Source: Bacteroidaceae bacterium (lineage in GTDB: Bacteria > Bacteroidota > Bacteroidia > Bacteroidales > Bacteroidaceae). Taken from it: 64,000 bases of DNA. The notes under the pieces were generated by a model that did not search any database, was not told the origin of the DNA, and saw only the letters and a list, made by a program, of their open reading frames with translations. The stretch spans positions 124,001 to 188,000 of the forward strand of contig JAFYOS010000018.1 of assembly GCA_017560125.1 (NCBI GenBank), read 5' to 3'. Numbering within the stretch: position 1 is the first letter of the stretch; each line of letters begins with the position of its first letter. The position numbers were made by a program, and so were the translations under genes. Below are positions 19,161 to 28,359 of the stretch, one piece after another.

Positions 19161-21005
19161 ATGAAAGACGTTATATCATTGCTGCCCGATTCGGTTGCCA
19201 ATCAGATAGCGGCCGGTGAGGTTGTACAGCGTCCCTCCTCGGTGGTGAAGGAGCTTATGGAAAATGCCGTCGATGCCGGTGCTACAAAGGTCAAGGTGCT
19301 TGTGGTGGATGGCGGTCGCACCTCTATTCAGGTGATCGACAACGGTGTAGGTATGTCCGAGACCGATGCTCGTCTGGCCTTTGAACGTCATGCCACATCC
19401 AAGATAAAAAAGGCCGAGGATTTGTTTGCGCTCACCACCATGGGATTTCGTGGCGAGGCGCTTGCCTCGATAGCTGCCGTGGCTCAGGTGGAGCTTATCA
19501 CCCGTCGCGAGGCCGACGAATTGGGTACCAAGGTGGTTATTTCAGGTTCGCAGCTCGAGGAGCAGGAGCCGGTGGCGGCGCCTGTGGGCAGTAATTTCAG
19601 AATAAAAAACTTGTTTTATAATATTCCGGCTCGTCGCAAGTTCTTGAAAACTACGCAGACCGAGCTCAATAATATTGTGACGGAATTTGAGCGCGTTGCT
19701 TTGGTGAATTGCTGCGTCGAGTTCTCGTTGTCGCACAACGACACCGAAATTATATCGTTGCCGGCTTCGTCGTTCCGTCAGAGGGTTGCAAACCTCTTTG
19801 GCAAGAAGGTCAATTCGCAGTTGATAGAGGTGGCGGTCAAAAGTTCCATGATAAATATCTCGGGATTTGTGGGCACGCCCGAAAGCTCGCGCAAGAAGGG
19901 TGCGTTGCAGTATTTCTTCGTGAACGGACGATACATGCGTCACCCCTATTTTGCCAAAGCTATTTCCGAGGCTTACAGCCAGCTGATACCTGCCGGCGAA
20001 ATGGTACCCTTCTTCGTTTGCCTCGAGGTGGAGCCCGAGAAGATTGATGTGAACATACATCCCACCAAGACCGAAATAAAATTCGAGGACGAACAGAATA
20101 TATGGAAGATTCTTTCGGCTGCCGTGCGCGAGTCGCTCGGACGATTCAATGCCATGCCCGGCCTCGATTTCGAAATGGGTGATCTTCCCGAAATACCTGT
20201 TTTCGAGGGCGATGGCGCCTCTATCGAAGCACCGAAGGTCTCTTATAACCCCGATTATAACCCGTTCAACAGTCGTTCGTCGCAGGAATTTATGAGGCGT
20301 GAAATGCCCTGGGAAAATCTGTACGATACAATAAAGCCTTCTGATACGGATAATTTGGGCGAGGTGGTCGATAAATCCTATTCGCTCGATTCGCTCTCGA
20401 TTGACGAGCCTGTGCCAGTGCTCGACGCGCCTGCCGAGGAGTATGCCCCCCTGTGCCAGTACAAGGGACAATATATACTTGTTCCCACGGCTGCGGGACT
20501 CATGTGGATACATCAGCGTCGTGCCCACATACGTGTGCTGTACGATGTCTATCGCAAGCAGCTCGACGACAAGAAGGGCAATGTGCAGCGTGTGCTCTTT
20601 CCCGAGCGCCTCGACCTTACGGTCAACGAGGGCGTTGCTTTGGAGGGTATGATGTCCGAGCTTTCGAGCCTTGGCTTTGAACTGACCTCGCTCGGAGGTA
20701 CAAGCTATGCCATTCAGGGTGTTCCCGCCGGCATCGAGGGGCTCGACCCCGTGAAGCTCCTTGGCGAGATATTGCATGCGGCTATGGAGTGCACATCGGG
20801 CGTTGGCGAGAAACTGTACGACAGTCTTGCCTTGTCGATGGCGCGACAGATAGCGATTGTATCGGGACAGGTGCTCACCGACGAGGAGATGCGTACGCTC
20901 ACCGACAATCTGTTCAAATGTCGCGTGTATGGTCGCACTCCCGATGGAAAATCCATCATATATGTGCTGCCCGATAGCGATATAACGCGTTATTTTATAA
21001 AATAA
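19161..21005 (+). CDS. mutL: DNA mismatch repair protein MutL
   Basis: MutL couples mismatch recognition by MutS to strand removal. The 614-residue protein has the GHKL ATPase motifs: ELMENAVDAGA with Glu31/Asn35, DNGVGM (60-65) and GFRGEAL (95-101). A linker follows (about 335-420), then the dimerisation domain. In the C-terminal domain the site that in endonuclease-type MutL reads DQHAxxER appears as H451-Q-R453-R-A-H-I-R, so both the Asp and the first His are replaced. CPHGRP is also not conserved (CRVYGRTPDG). A latent endonuclease is therefore unlikely. It ends the gene block that began with the parvulin genes. Confidence 0.96.
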   Translation: MKDVISLLPDSVANQIAAGEVVQRPSSVVKELMENAVDAGATKVKVLVVDGGRTSIQVIDNGVGMSETDARLAFERHATSKIKKAEDLFALTTMGFRGEALASIAAVAQVELITRREADELGTKVVISGSQLEEQEPVAAPVGSNFRIKNLFYNIPARRKFLKTTQTELNNIVTEFERVALVNCCVEFSLSHNDTEIISLPASSFRQRVANLFGKKVNSQLIEVAVKSSMINISGFVGTPESSRKKGALQYFFVNGRYMRHPYFAKAISEAYSQLIPAGEMVPFFVCLEVEPEKIDVNIHPTKTEIKFEDEQNIWKILSAAVRESLGRFNAMPGLDFEMGDLPEIPVFEGDGASIEAPKVSYNPDYNPFNSRSSQEFMRREMPWENLYDTIKPSDTDNLGEVVDKSYSLDSLSIDEPVPVLDAPAEEYAPLCQYKGQYILVPTAAGLMWIHQRRAHIRVLYDVYRKQLDDKKGNVQRVLFPERLDLTVNEGVALEGMMSELSSLGFELTSLGGTSYAIQGVPAGIEGLDPVKLLGEILHAAMECTSGVGEKLYDSLALSMARQIAIVSGQVLTDEEMRTLTDNLFKCRVYGRTPDGKSIIYVLPDSDITRYFIK

Positions 21006-21094
21006 TGCAACGGGAAAAACGGGCGTGTAGTTAAAAAATGTTAATGATTGTCTTATTTCCTTGTAGGAATAAAATAGCGTTAGTAAATTTTTTG

Positions 21095-21102
21095 TAATTT
21101 TG
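21095..21102 (+). promoter_or_regulatory. -7 element of the ompA-family gene
   Basis: TAATTTTG matches TAnnTTTG; no clear -33 TTTG was found at the usual distance. A second match, TACCTTTG, lies at 21194-21201. The first would give a leader of about 150 nt, the second about 55 nt. Confidence 0.5.
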
Positions 21103-21260
21103 CACGACTGAAAGTGCGTTCATATGCTTTTTGTCGCGTGGTGGCGCAGTTTGGTTGGTGGCGTTGGAACCTTTCCGCTATAAAGTATGTTTATACCTTT
21201 GGAATCTTTCTGAGCCCCTGTTTTATGGAAATTTTTAGTGTCTAATTAATAGTAAAAAGT

Positions 21261-22412
21261 ATGAAAAAATTCATGATGGCGCTGGCTTTTGTCAGCATTG
21301 CAATGGTTTCTTTTGCACAGGAGACAGTTACTAGCGAGGTAGTTGTTCCTACATTGAAGAACAGCGTTGCTACAAACAGCTTCTGGAGCAACTGGTTCAT
21401 CAGCGTGAACGGTGGCTATCAGTTGTACAACGGTGTAAAGACTAAGGGCGAGAGCATGTTCGATCACGGAACAGCTGCAATCTCTGCTTACGTTGGTAAA
21501 TGGCACACTCCCGGTTACGGATGGAGAGTAGCTTACAACGGCTTTGAGCTCAAACCTTTCGAGGATGCAGACAAGTTCTCTTTCTACAATGTACACGCAG
21601 ACGCTATGTTCAACCTTAGCAACCTTCTCTTCGGTTACAACGAGAAACGTGTATGGAACTTCATTCCTTATCTTGGTGTTGGTATCGCTAGCAACTTGGA
21701 TTACGAGGCTGAGAACCAGGATAGAATCGGTTCACTCACAGCTAACGCTGGTATCTTGAACACATTCCGCATCGCTAAGCACTGGGCAATCAACCTCGAG
21801 CTCTCTGCAACAGCTGCAAAGAACGGTTTCAGCGGTGTAGAGGGTAAGGGTCACGGTGGTTACGACCTCATCTTCGCTGCAATGGCCGGTGTTACTTACA
21901 AGTTCAACAAGGTAGGTTGGGAGAACACTCCTGACGTTGACGCTATCAACGCTGCTAACGCTGCTGCTCTTGCTGCACTCGGCGCACAGTTGGCTGCTAA
22001 GGAGTCTGAGAACTCACAGTTGAAGTCTCAGCTTGCTGCTGCTAAGGCTGCTTTGGCTAAGTGCCAGAACGCTCCCAAGGAGGTTGATATGTTCGACGCT
22101 GCTCAGTCAGTATTCTTCTCAATCAACTCTTCTAAGATCGATTCTAAGAAGGAGATTCTCAACCTCAAGGCTTTGGCTCAGGCAGCTAAGGAGACAGGTG
22201 TGAAACTCGCAGTTACAGGTTACGCTGACAGCGCTACTGGTTCTGCTGCTTACAACCAGACATTGTCTGAGGCTCGTGCTAAGGCAGTAGCTGCTAAGCT
22301 CGTTGAGATGGGTGTTCCCGAAAGCCAGCTTATCGTTGAGGGTAAGGGTGGTGTTGATACAGAAAGCCCCATCCAGTTGAACCGTCGCGTTATCATCGCT
22401 CCCGCGAAGTAA
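21261..22412 (+). CDS. OmpA-family outer-membrane porin/peptidoglycan anchor
   Basis: The 383-residue protein has a signal peptide (1-19, ...MVSFAQ), an N-terminal eight-strand-type beta barrel (about 35-215), an Ala-rich coiled-coil linker (about 230-275) and a C-terminal OmpA peptidoglycan-binding domain (about 280-380) with TGYADSATG and NRRVII near the diaminopimelate-binding site. Such proteins are among the most abundant in Bacteroidota outer membranes and tether it to the cell wall. Codon use is strongly biased (GCT for Ala, AAC for Asn, GGT for Gly), unlike mutL upstream, fitting very high expression. It is a single-gene unit with a long leader and an intrinsic terminator. Confidence 0.94.
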   Translation: MKKFMMALAFVSIAMVSFAQETVTSEVVVPTLKNSVATNSFWSNWFISVNGGYQLYNGVKTKGESMFDHGTAAISAYVGKWHTPGYGWRVAYNGFELKPFEDADKFSFYNVHADAMFNLSNLLFGYNEKRVWNFIPYLGVGIASNLDYEAENQDRIGSLTANAGILNTFRIAKHWAINLELSATAAKNGFSGVEGKGHGGYDLIFAAMAGVTYKFNKVGWENTPDVDAINAANAAALAALGAQLAAKESENSQLKSQLAAAKAALAKCQNAPKEVDMFDAAQSVFFSINSSKIDSKKEILNLKALAQAAKETGVKLAVTGYADSATGSAAYNQTLSEARAKAVAAKLVEMGVPESQLIVEGKGGVDTESPIQLNRRVIIAPAK

Positions 22413-22431
22413 TTAACTGTTCAATAGATAT

Positions 22432-22464
22432 AAAAAGAGTGTCTCGTAAGAGGCACTCTTTTTT
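22432..22464 (+). terminator. intrinsic terminator of the ompA-family gene
   Basis: AAAAGAGTGTCTC pairs (one G-U) with GAGGCACTCTTTT around a GTAA loop and runs into TTTTTT. Confidence 0.9.
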
Positions 22465-22640
22465 GTATATATACTCGAGGTGGTCTTTTGTGTATGTGGC
22501 GGTTGCTTGGCGTTTTGCATGGCTGCTGTAGATTGCTTGCGCTCTTTGTGTGTCTCTTATATGGCGGCCAAGGTGTGCGGTAGGTTGTCAATGCTCTTTG
22601 TGTGCTTGCTGTATATATGCTGCTCTGCTGTGGATGAAAT
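22465..22640. other. gene-free spacer between convergent units
   Basis: This G/T-rich stretch separates the ompA terminator from the trpS terminator. Open frames exist on both strands but none has a recognisable start context, signal or domain. I see no structured element in it. Confidence 0.5.
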
Positions 22641-22671
22641 AAAACAGGTCGCATCTACAGATGCGACCTGT
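22641..22671 (-). terminator. intrinsic terminator of trpS
   Basis: A near-perfect palindrome, ACAGGTCGCATCT (22644-22656) and AGATGCGACCTGT (22659-22671), is followed on the minus strand by TTTTATTTC. Confidence 0.75.
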
Positions 22672-22699
22672 CTGTTTGTGTGTGGCGTATTTGCGCCTA

Positions 22700-23689
22700 T
22701 TAAATATTTGTGAATCCGATGATCTTCTGCACCTCTGAAAGGGTTTTTGCTGCGCTTATGCGAGCCTTCTCGGCGCCCTCTTCGGCGATTCTCTTCAGTA
22801 ATGCTGTGTTCGATGAGTATTCTACAATCTTCTCGCGGATGGGAGCAATCTTATTTACGATATCCTCGGCGAGCTGTTTTTTCAAATCTCCGTAGCGGAT
22901 TGAGCAGTCGTTCCACTTCTCGTCGAAGTATTTGTATGTGTCGGGGGTAGATGCAACCTCGAGCAGTGTGAATAGGTTTTGTATCACCTCGGGTTTCTGT
23001 GAATTGGGCTCTGTGGGGCCGCTGTCGGTTACTGCCTTCATTACCTTTTTGCGTATTGTGGCTGCGTCGTCTATAAGGTATATGCAGTTGCCTTCCGATT
23101 TGCCCATCTTGCCTGAGCCGTCGAGTCCGGGGATTTTGATGCCCTTGCCTGCGAGCGAGTATGACTGGGGCTCGGGGAAGTATTCCACGCCGTAGATGTT
23201 GTTGAAGCGTCTTGCGAATTTGCGTGCCATCTCCATGTTTTGCTCCTGGTCTTTTCCTACGGGTACCTTTATAGCTTTATGTATAAGGATGTCCGCAGCC
23301 ATCAGGGTGGGGTAGGTCAGAAGACCGGCATTTACGTTGTCGGGCTGTTTGCGTGCCTTCTCTTTGAACGATGTTACGCGCTCGAGCTCTCCAAGGTAGG
23401 CGTTCATGTTAAGGTATAGGTATAATTCGAGAACCTCCTTAACGTCGCTCTGTATGTAGATTGTCGATTTTTCGGGGTCGAGGCCGCATGCAAGGTACTC
23501 GGCGAGGATGGTGTATGCGCTCTTGCGTATGTCCTCGGGTTTGGGGTGTGTTGTCAGTGAGTGCCAGTCTGCGATGAAGAAGAGGCAGTTGTAATCGTCC
23601 TGCATCTTTACGAAATTTGTTACTGCGCCGAAATAGTTGCCCAAGTGCAGATTTCCGGTGGGGCGTATTCCGCTAACTACTGTTTCCAT
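22700..23689 (-). CDS. trpS: tryptophanyl-tRNA synthetase
   Basis: TrpRS charges tRNA-Trp. The 329-residue class I enzyme has the HIGH-type motif at 15-18 (HLGN) and the KMSKS-type loop KMGKS at 194-198. METVVSGIRPTG is the usual family N-terminus. A longer frame back to 23761 begins with a TTG that overlaps the -7 promoter element, so the ATG at 23689 is the start. It is transcribed alone, divergent from the tRNA-Val genes. Confidence 0.97.
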   Translation of the reverse strand: METVVSGIRPTGNLHLGNYFGAVTNFVKMQDDYNCLFFIADWHSLTTHPKPEDIRKSAYTILAEYLACGLDPEKSTIYIQSDVKEVLELYLYLNMNAYLGELERVTSFKEKARKQPDNVNAGLLTYPTLMAADILIHKAIKVPVGKDQEQNMEMARKFARRFNNIYGVEYFPEPQSYSLAGKGIKIPGLDGSGKMGKSEGNCIYLIDDAATIRKKVMKAVTDSGPTEPNSQKPEVIQNLFTLLEVASTPDTYKYFDEKWNDCSIRYGDLKKQLAEDIVNKIAPIREKIVEYSSNTALLKRIAEEGAEKARISAAKTLSEVQKIIGFTNI

Positions 23690-23758
23690 GTTGTCAAGTG
23701 GTATATTTTGCGAATGGTTCGCGTTGTTAATATTCTGTATAGGTTGTATTTCTGTCTG

Positions 23759-23766
23759 CAAAGATA
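23759..23766 (-). promoter_or_regulatory. -7 element of trpS
   Basis: On the minus strand the octamer reads TATCTTTG. The leader is about 70 nt. No perfect -33 TTTG is present at the usual distance. Confidence 0.6.
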
Positions 23767-23804
23767 AGTTTTTTCTGCTTTTATTGAAAATAATTCCGAA
23801 AAGA

Positions 23805-23836
23805 TTTGGCGCTTATGCAAAATTGTATTACTTTTG
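23805..23836 (+). promoter_or_regulatory. promoter of the tRNA-Val pair
   Basis: TTTG (23805-23808) and TACTTTTG (23829-23836) are separated by exactly 20 bp, about 30 bp before the first tRNA. Confidence 0.8.
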
Positions 23837-23867
23837 CATCGCATTTGAGGATTGAGCCCTTTAGTAG

Positions 23868-23942
23868 GGGCGTTTAGCTCAGCTGGTTCAGAGCATCTGC
23901 CTTACAAGCAGAGGGTCGGCGGTTCGAATCCGTCAACGCCCA
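23868..23942 (+). tRNA. tRNA-Val (anticodon TAC), copy 1
   Basis: The 75-nt cloverleaf has acceptor GGGCGTT/AACGCCC, D arm GCTC...GAGC, anticodon stem TCTGC/GCAGA with loop CTTACAA (anticodon TAC, Val), and T arm with GGTTCGAATCC. The discriminator is A and CCA is not encoded. Confidence 0.97.
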
Positions 23943-23975
23943 CTCAACTCAAATACATATTCTCCGATAATAATC

Positions 23976-24050
23976 GGGCGTTTAGCTCAGCTGGTTCAGA
24001 GCATCTGCCTTACAAGCAGAGGGTCGGCGGTTCGAATCCGTCAACGCCCA
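23976..24050 (+). tRNA. tRNA-Val (anticodon TAC), copy 2
   Basis: Identical over 75 nt to the first copy and separated from it by a 33-nt spacer. Both are read from the same promoter and end at the terminator just downstream. CCA is again not encoded. Confidence 0.97.
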
Positions 24051-24055
24051 CGATA

Positions 24056-24083
24056 CGAAGCCTGCAAATTGCAGGTTTTTTTT
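24056..24083 (+). terminator. intrinsic terminator of the tRNA-Val pair
   Basis: AAGCCTGC, AAATT loop and GCAGGTTTTTTTT: a short stem directly followed by eight T. Confidence 0.8.
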
Positions 24084-24155
24084 GTTTTAGGAGGTAATCT
24101 TTCTAAAAATTAAATAAACTTTTCTGCTCTGTGTGCGTTTATGGGTAAAAAATAC

Positions 24156-24163
24156 TATTTTTG
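24156..24163 (+). promoter_or_regulatory. -7 element of purB
   Basis: TATTTTTG fits TAnnTTTG, giving an 84-nt leader. In the leader GCGCTTT followed by TAAT occurs twice (near 24185 and 24211); its meaning is unknown. Confidence 0.5.
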
Positions 24164-24247
24164 TACCCGAATCGTTTAACCTTGCGCTTTAATAGCCAAT
24201 GTTATAAACGAGGCGCTTTTTAATGATAAATCTTATACTCACAAATA

Positions 24248-25594
24248 ATGAAACTAGACATTCTTACAGCGATTTCACCTATAGATGGCAGATATAGGGG
24301 TAAAACAGAGTCTTTGGCTAACTATTTCTCGGAGTATGCACTGATGAAATATCGTGTATTCGTTGAGATTGAATATTTTATCGCTCTTTGCGAGCTCCCT
24401 TTGCCTCAGCTTAGCGGAGTCGATTCATCATTGTTTCCCGCGTTTCGCAAGATATACAGCGAATTTACCGTGGAGGATGCAATGCGCATAAAGGAGATAG
24501 AGAAGGTTACCAACCACGATGTTAAGGCTGTTGAATACTTTATAAAAGAGCGTTTCGATGCCATTGGCGGCCTCGACGCATACAAGGAATTCATACACTT
24601 CGGACTCACTTCGCAGGATATCAACAACACCTCTATTCCCTGTACTATCAAGGCGGCACTCGAGGAAGTTTACTGCCCCGTGCTCGACGAGATGCTGGCA
24701 ATACTCAAGGAGTATGCCGAGGCATGGAAAGATATCGCACTGCTTGCACGTACACACGGACAGCCCGCTTCGCCCACACGCTTGGGTAAAGAGGTTATGG
24801 TGTTCGTATATCGCATAGAAACACAGTTGCAGGAGCTCAAGAAGTGCGTTATTTCGGCTAAATTTGGCGGTGCTACCGGTAATTTCAATGCCCACCACGT
24901 GGCATATCCCGAAATCGACTGGAAGGCATTCGGTAACAAGTTCGTATCGGAGAAGCTCGGCCTTCAGCGTGAGCAGTATACCACACAGATTTCGAACTAC
25001 GACAATTTGGCGGCTACATTCGATGCACTTGCACGTATCAATACTATCATCATCGACATGGACCGCGACTTCTGGCAGTACATCTCAATGGAATTCTTCA
25101 AGCAGAAGATTAAGGCCGGCGAGGTGGGCTCGAGCGCAATGCCCCACAAGGTGAACCCCATCGACTTCGAGAACAGCGAGGGCAACCTTGGTATCGCCAA
25201 TGCAATACTTTCGCACTTGGCAGCCAAATTGCCTATCTCTCGTTTGCAGCGCGACCTTACCGACTCGACAGTGCTTCGCAACGTAGGTGTGCCCTTCGGT
25301 CACATCATTATAGCTATCAAGAGCACCATGGTCGGCTTGCGCAAGTTGTTGCTCAACGAAACAGCCATTTACGACGAGCTCGACAACATGTGGAGTGTAT
25401 GTGCCGAGGGTATTCAGACAATCCTTCGTCGCGAGAGCTATCCCAACCCCTACGAAGCACTCAAGGCTCTCACCCGCACCAACAGCAAAATCACACGCGA
25501 GTCGTTGCTCGAATTTATCGAGGGACTCGAGGTTGCCGAGAGCGTTAAAGAGGAACTTCGCAGCATCACACCCCACTCTTACACAGGAATGTAG
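24248..25594 (+). CDS. purB: adenylosuccinate lyase
   Basis: PurB acts twice in purine synthesis: SAICAR to AICAR and adenylosuccinate to AMP, each releasing fumarate. The 448-residue protein carries the fumarase/aspartase signature SSAMPHKVNP at about 295-304 in the flexible catalytic loop and the TSQD (121-124) and THGQPAS (169-175) motifs of the shared active site. The length is that of the E. coli-type enzyme. It is followed after 43 bp by the pseudouridine synthase gene and then asnS in the same direction. Confidence 0.97.
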   Translation: MKLDILTAISPIDGRYRGKTESLANYFSEYALMKYRVFVEIEYFIALCELPLPQLSGVDSSLFPAFRKIYSEFTVEDAMRIKEIEKVTNHDVKAVEYFIKERFDAIGGLDAYKEFIHFGLTSQDINNTSIPCTIKAALEEVYCPVLDEMLAILKEYAEAWKDIALLARTHGQPASPTRLGKEVMVFVYRIETQLQELKKCVISAKFGGATGNFNAHHVAYPEIDWKAFGNKFVSEKLGLQREQYTTQISNYDNLAATFDALARINTIIIDMDRDFWQYISMEFFKQKIKAGEVGSSAMPHKVNPIDFENSEGNLGIANAILSHLAAKLPISRLQRDLTDSTVLRNVGVPFGHIIIAIKSTMVGLRKLLLNETAIYDELDNMWSVCAEGIQTILRRESYPNPYEALKALTRTNSKITRESLLEFIEGLEVAESVKEELRSITPHSYTGM

Positions 25595-25637
25595 GAAAAT
25601 AAACATTGGACCGTGAGGTTCGTTAAATATATTTCAA

Positions 25638-26849
25638 ATGAACAACTACAAAGACAAACGATCGGGCGATTCGGGTTTCAATAACGACCGTCGATCACGT
25701 TCGTACAATCGTAACGACGACTTCAGCAGCCGTCAGAGACAGGGACAACGCAATAACCGCTACTCAGAGGGCCGCCCCTCGTTCGGCGATTACGATAACC
25801 GTGGACGCGAAGAGGGTGGAAACCGCTTCAAATTCAATAACAGGAACAATCGCGATGCCGGCGCAGGTCGCACCGGTTACGAAAGAGGCAATCGCAGCCG
25901 TTTTGGTGGCGAGCAGCAGTCGGCTGGTGGCAACAATAACTATCGTCCCCGCACCAACAGATTCTCTTCGGAGCAGGGTAACGGCTACACACCGTCGCCC
26001 CGCGGTGAAAAATATAATGGCCACGGCGCAGACAGAAAGCCCGCATACTCACAGCGTGGCAATTACGACGCCAATGCCAAGTACAACAGAAAGAAGCGCG
26101 TTGAGTACAAAGAGGTCATTCTCGATCCCGATGCACCTTTGCGCTTGAACAAGTATCTTGCCAATGCCGGTATCTGCTCACGCCGCGAGGCTGACGAATT
26201 CATACAGGCAGGCCTTGTTACCGTAAACGGTGTAATTGTAACCGAAATGGGTACCAAGGTAACACGCACCGACGACATCCGCTTTAGTGGCGAGCGTGTG
26301 AACCCCGAGCGCAAGGTGTATATCCTTTTGAACAAGCCCAAGGATTGCGTTACAACTGTTGACGATCCCCAGGAGCGCAAGACAGTGCTCGACTGCCTGA
26401 AGGGTGCATGCAAAGAGCGCATCTATCCCGTAGGACGTCTCGACCGCAACACCACAGGTGTACTTCTTCTTACCAACGACGGTGACATGGCTTCGAAGCT
26501 CACTCACCCCAAGTTCATGAAGAAGAAAATATACCATGTATATTGCGACAAGAACGTGGCTATGTCCGATATGACACAGCTCGTTAACGGCCTCGACCTC
26601 GAGGATGGCAAGGCATATGCCGACGAGGTTACATATGTAAACGAAGCCGACCGTTCGCAGATTGGCATCGAGATTCACTCGGGCAAGAACCGCATCGTGC
26701 GTCGTATGATGGAGCACCTCGGTTACAAGGTGGTTAAGCTCGACCGCGTGCTCTTTGCCGGCCTCACAAAAAAGAACCTTAAACGTGGCGACTGGCGCTA
26801 CCTCACCGAGAAAGAGGTGAACATGTTGCGCATGGGAGCATACGAATAA
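25638..26849 (+). CDS. RsuA/RluB-family pseudouridine synthase with long disordered N-terminal extension
   Basis: The enzyme isomerises uridine in rRNA (23S for RluB-type, 16S for RsuA-type). Of 403 residues, about 1-150 are low-complexity and rich in Arg, Asn, Gly, Tyr and Ser ([16 protein letters not shown]), resembling RGG-type RNA-binding tails. An S4 domain follows (about 168-215, [17 protein letters not shown]), then the catalytic domain with GRLDRNTTG, catalytic Asp269. The core alone is about 250 residues, the usual family size; Bacteroidota homologues often carry such heads. The extension probably increases rRNA affinity (inference). It lies between purB and asnS. Confidence 0.9.
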   Translation: MNNYKDKRSGDSGFNNDRRSRSYNRNDDFSSRQRQGQRNNRYSEGRPSFGDYDNRGREEGGNRFKFNNRNNRDAGAGRTGYERGNRSRFGGEQQSAGGNNNYRPRTNRFSSEQGNGYTPSPRGEKYNGHGADRKPAYSQRGNYDANAKYNRKKRVEYKEVILDPDAPLRLNKYLANAGICSRREADEFIQAGLVTVNGVIVTEMGTKVTRTDDIRFSGERVNPERKVYILLNKPKDCVTTVDDPQERKTVLDCLKGACKERIYPVGRLDRNTTGVLLLTNDGDMASKLTHPKFMKKKIYHVYCDKNVAMSDMTQLVNGLDLEDGKAYADEVTYVNEADRSQIGIEIHSGKNRIVRRMMEHLGYKVVKLDRVLFAGLTKKNLKRGDWRYLTEKEVNMLRMGAYE

Positions 26850-26869
26850 CAGAAAATAAAAACAATCGG

Positions 26870-28273
26870 ATGGAAACGATAAAACGAACAAAAATATCAG
26901 ATTTGCTCGGCCTCACCACATATGGTGCCGAAGTAAATGTAAAAGGTTGGGTGAGAACCCGTCGCGGCAGCAAACAGGTTGCTTTTGTTGCTCTTAACGA
27001 CGGTTCTACAATAAAGAACGTACAGATAGTTATCGACCTCGAGAAGATAGACGAGGAATTGGTAAAGAAAATCTCGACAGGTACCTGCCTTTCGGTAAAC
27101 GGTACACTTGTGGAATCTATCGGTGGCGGCCAGAGCGTAGAGATACAGGCTACAGCCATTGAGATACTTGGCGAGTGTGACAATACATACCCCTTGCAGA
27201 AGAAGGGACAGACAATGGAGTTCATGCGTAGCGTGGCACACCTCCGTCCCCGCACAAATACATTCGGTGCAATCTTCCGCATCCGTCACAACATGGCATA
27301 TGCCATCCACAAGTTCTTCCACGACAAGGGCTTCTACTATTTCCACACACCCATCATCACCGCTTCGGACTGCGAGGGCGCAGGACAGATGTTCCAGGTG
27401 ACTACAATGAACCTTTACGACCTGAAGAAGGACGAGAACGGTTCAATCGTTTACGACGACGACTTCTTCGGCAAGCAGGCAAGCCTCACCGTATCGGGCC
27501 AGCTCGAGGGCGAGCTCGCTGCAACAGCGCTTGGTGCAATCTATACATTCGGTCCCACATTCCGTGCCGAAAATTCGAACACACCCCGTCACCTTGCCGA
27601 GTTCTGGATGATTGAGCCCGAGGTTGCCTTCAACGACATTTACGACAACATGGAACTGGCCGAGGAATTCATCAAGTATTGCGTATCTTGGGCCCTCGAC
27701 AACTGCATGGACGACATCAAGTTCCTGAACGACATGTTCGACAAGGAGCTCATTGAGCGTCTGCGTTCAATCGTCAATACAGAATTCGTTCGTCTTAAAT
27801 ATACCGAGGGTATCGAGATTCTCGAGAAGGCGGTTGCTGACGGACACAAGTTCGAATTCCCCGTATATTGGGGTGTCGATCTTGCTTCGGAGCACGAGAG
27901 ATATCTCGTTGAGCACCACTTCAAACGCCCTGTAATCCTTACCGATTATCCCAAGGAGATCAAGGCTTTCTACATGAAGCAGAACGAGGATGGTAAGACC
28001 GTGCGTGCAATGGACGTGCTCTTCCCCAAAATCGGCGAAATCATCGGTGGTTCCGAGCGTGAGGCCGACTACAACAAACTGCTTTCTCGTATCGAGGAGC
28101 TTGGTATCCCCATGAAGGATATGTGGTGGTACCTCGATACACGTCGCTACGGCTCATGTCCCCACTCGGGCTTCGGTCTCGGCTTCGAGCGCCTGTTGCT
28201 CTTCGTTACAGGTATGTCGAACATCCGCGACGTGATACCCTTCCCCCGTACTCCCAACAACGCGGAGTTCTAA
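26870..28273 (+). CDS. asnS: asparaginyl-tRNA synthetase
   Basis: AsnRS charges tRNA-Asn. The 467-residue class IIb enzyme has an N-terminal OB-fold anticodon-binding domain (about 15-110), class II motif 2 ([16 protein letters not shown] from about residue 231) and motif 3 ([10 protein letters not shown] near 437, then [10 protein letters not shown]). The length fits bacterial AsnRS, and no Asp-specific insertion domain is present, which excludes AspRS. It is 20 bp after the pseudouridine synthase gene and followed by a GC-rich palindrome. Confidence 0.97.
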   Translation: METIKRTKISDLLGLTTYGAEVNVKGWVRTRRGSKQVAFVALNDGSTIKNVQIVIDLEKIDEELVKKISTGTCLSVNGTLVESIGGGQSVEIQATAIEILGECDNTYPLQKKGQTMEFMRSVAHLRPRTNTFGAIFRIRHNMAYAIHKFFHDKGFYYFHTPIITASDCEGAGQMFQVTTMNLYDLKKDENGSIVYDDDFFGKQASLTVSGQLEGELAATALGAIYTFGPTFRAENSNTPRHLAEFWMIEPEVAFNDIYDNMELAEEFIKYCVSWALDNCMDDIKFLNDMFDKELIERLRSIVNTEFVRLKYTEGIEILEKAVADGHKFEFPVYWGVDLASEHERYLVEHHFKRPVILTDYPKEIKAFYMKQNEDGKTVRAMDVLFPKIGEIIGGSEREADYNKLLSRIEELGIPMKDMWWYLDTRRYGSCPHSGFGLGFERLLLFVTGMSNIRDVIPFPRTPNNAEF

Positions 28274-28315
28274 GAACGGTTCGGGTAACAGTTGTTCAAC
28301 AGAATAATTACTTTA

Positions 28316-28343
28316 CTTCCTGCGGGGCACGCCCCGCAGGAAG
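28316..28343. repeat. perfect 13-bp inverted repeat with 2-bp centre
   Basis: CTTCCTGCGGGGC (28316-28328) and GCCCCGCAGGAAG (28331-28343) are separated by AC only. The sequence downstream is AT-rich without a U-tract. Together with the element after guaB it forms a recurring type in this window: a long perfect palindrome between co-directional genes. It could be a weak terminator, mRNA stabiliser or operator. Confidence 0.8.
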
Positions 28344-28359
28344 ATAAATATACGATAAG

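Noticed and set aside
22480-22713. 77-codon open frames on both strands between ompA and trpS
   Set aside because: Low-complexity Cys/Val-rich or Pro/His-rich products with no start context, crossing the trpS terminator.
23690-23761. N-terminal extension of trpS from a TTG
   Set aside because: The TTG overlaps the -7 element; METVVSGIRPTG is the family start.
23868-24050. Direct repeat unit resembling a minimal CRISPR array
   Set aside because: The repeats are full tRNA cloverleaves; two copies only, with no cas genes.
23852-24097. Open frame with two near-identical peptide halves
   Set aside because: It is only the two tRNA-Val genes read as protein.
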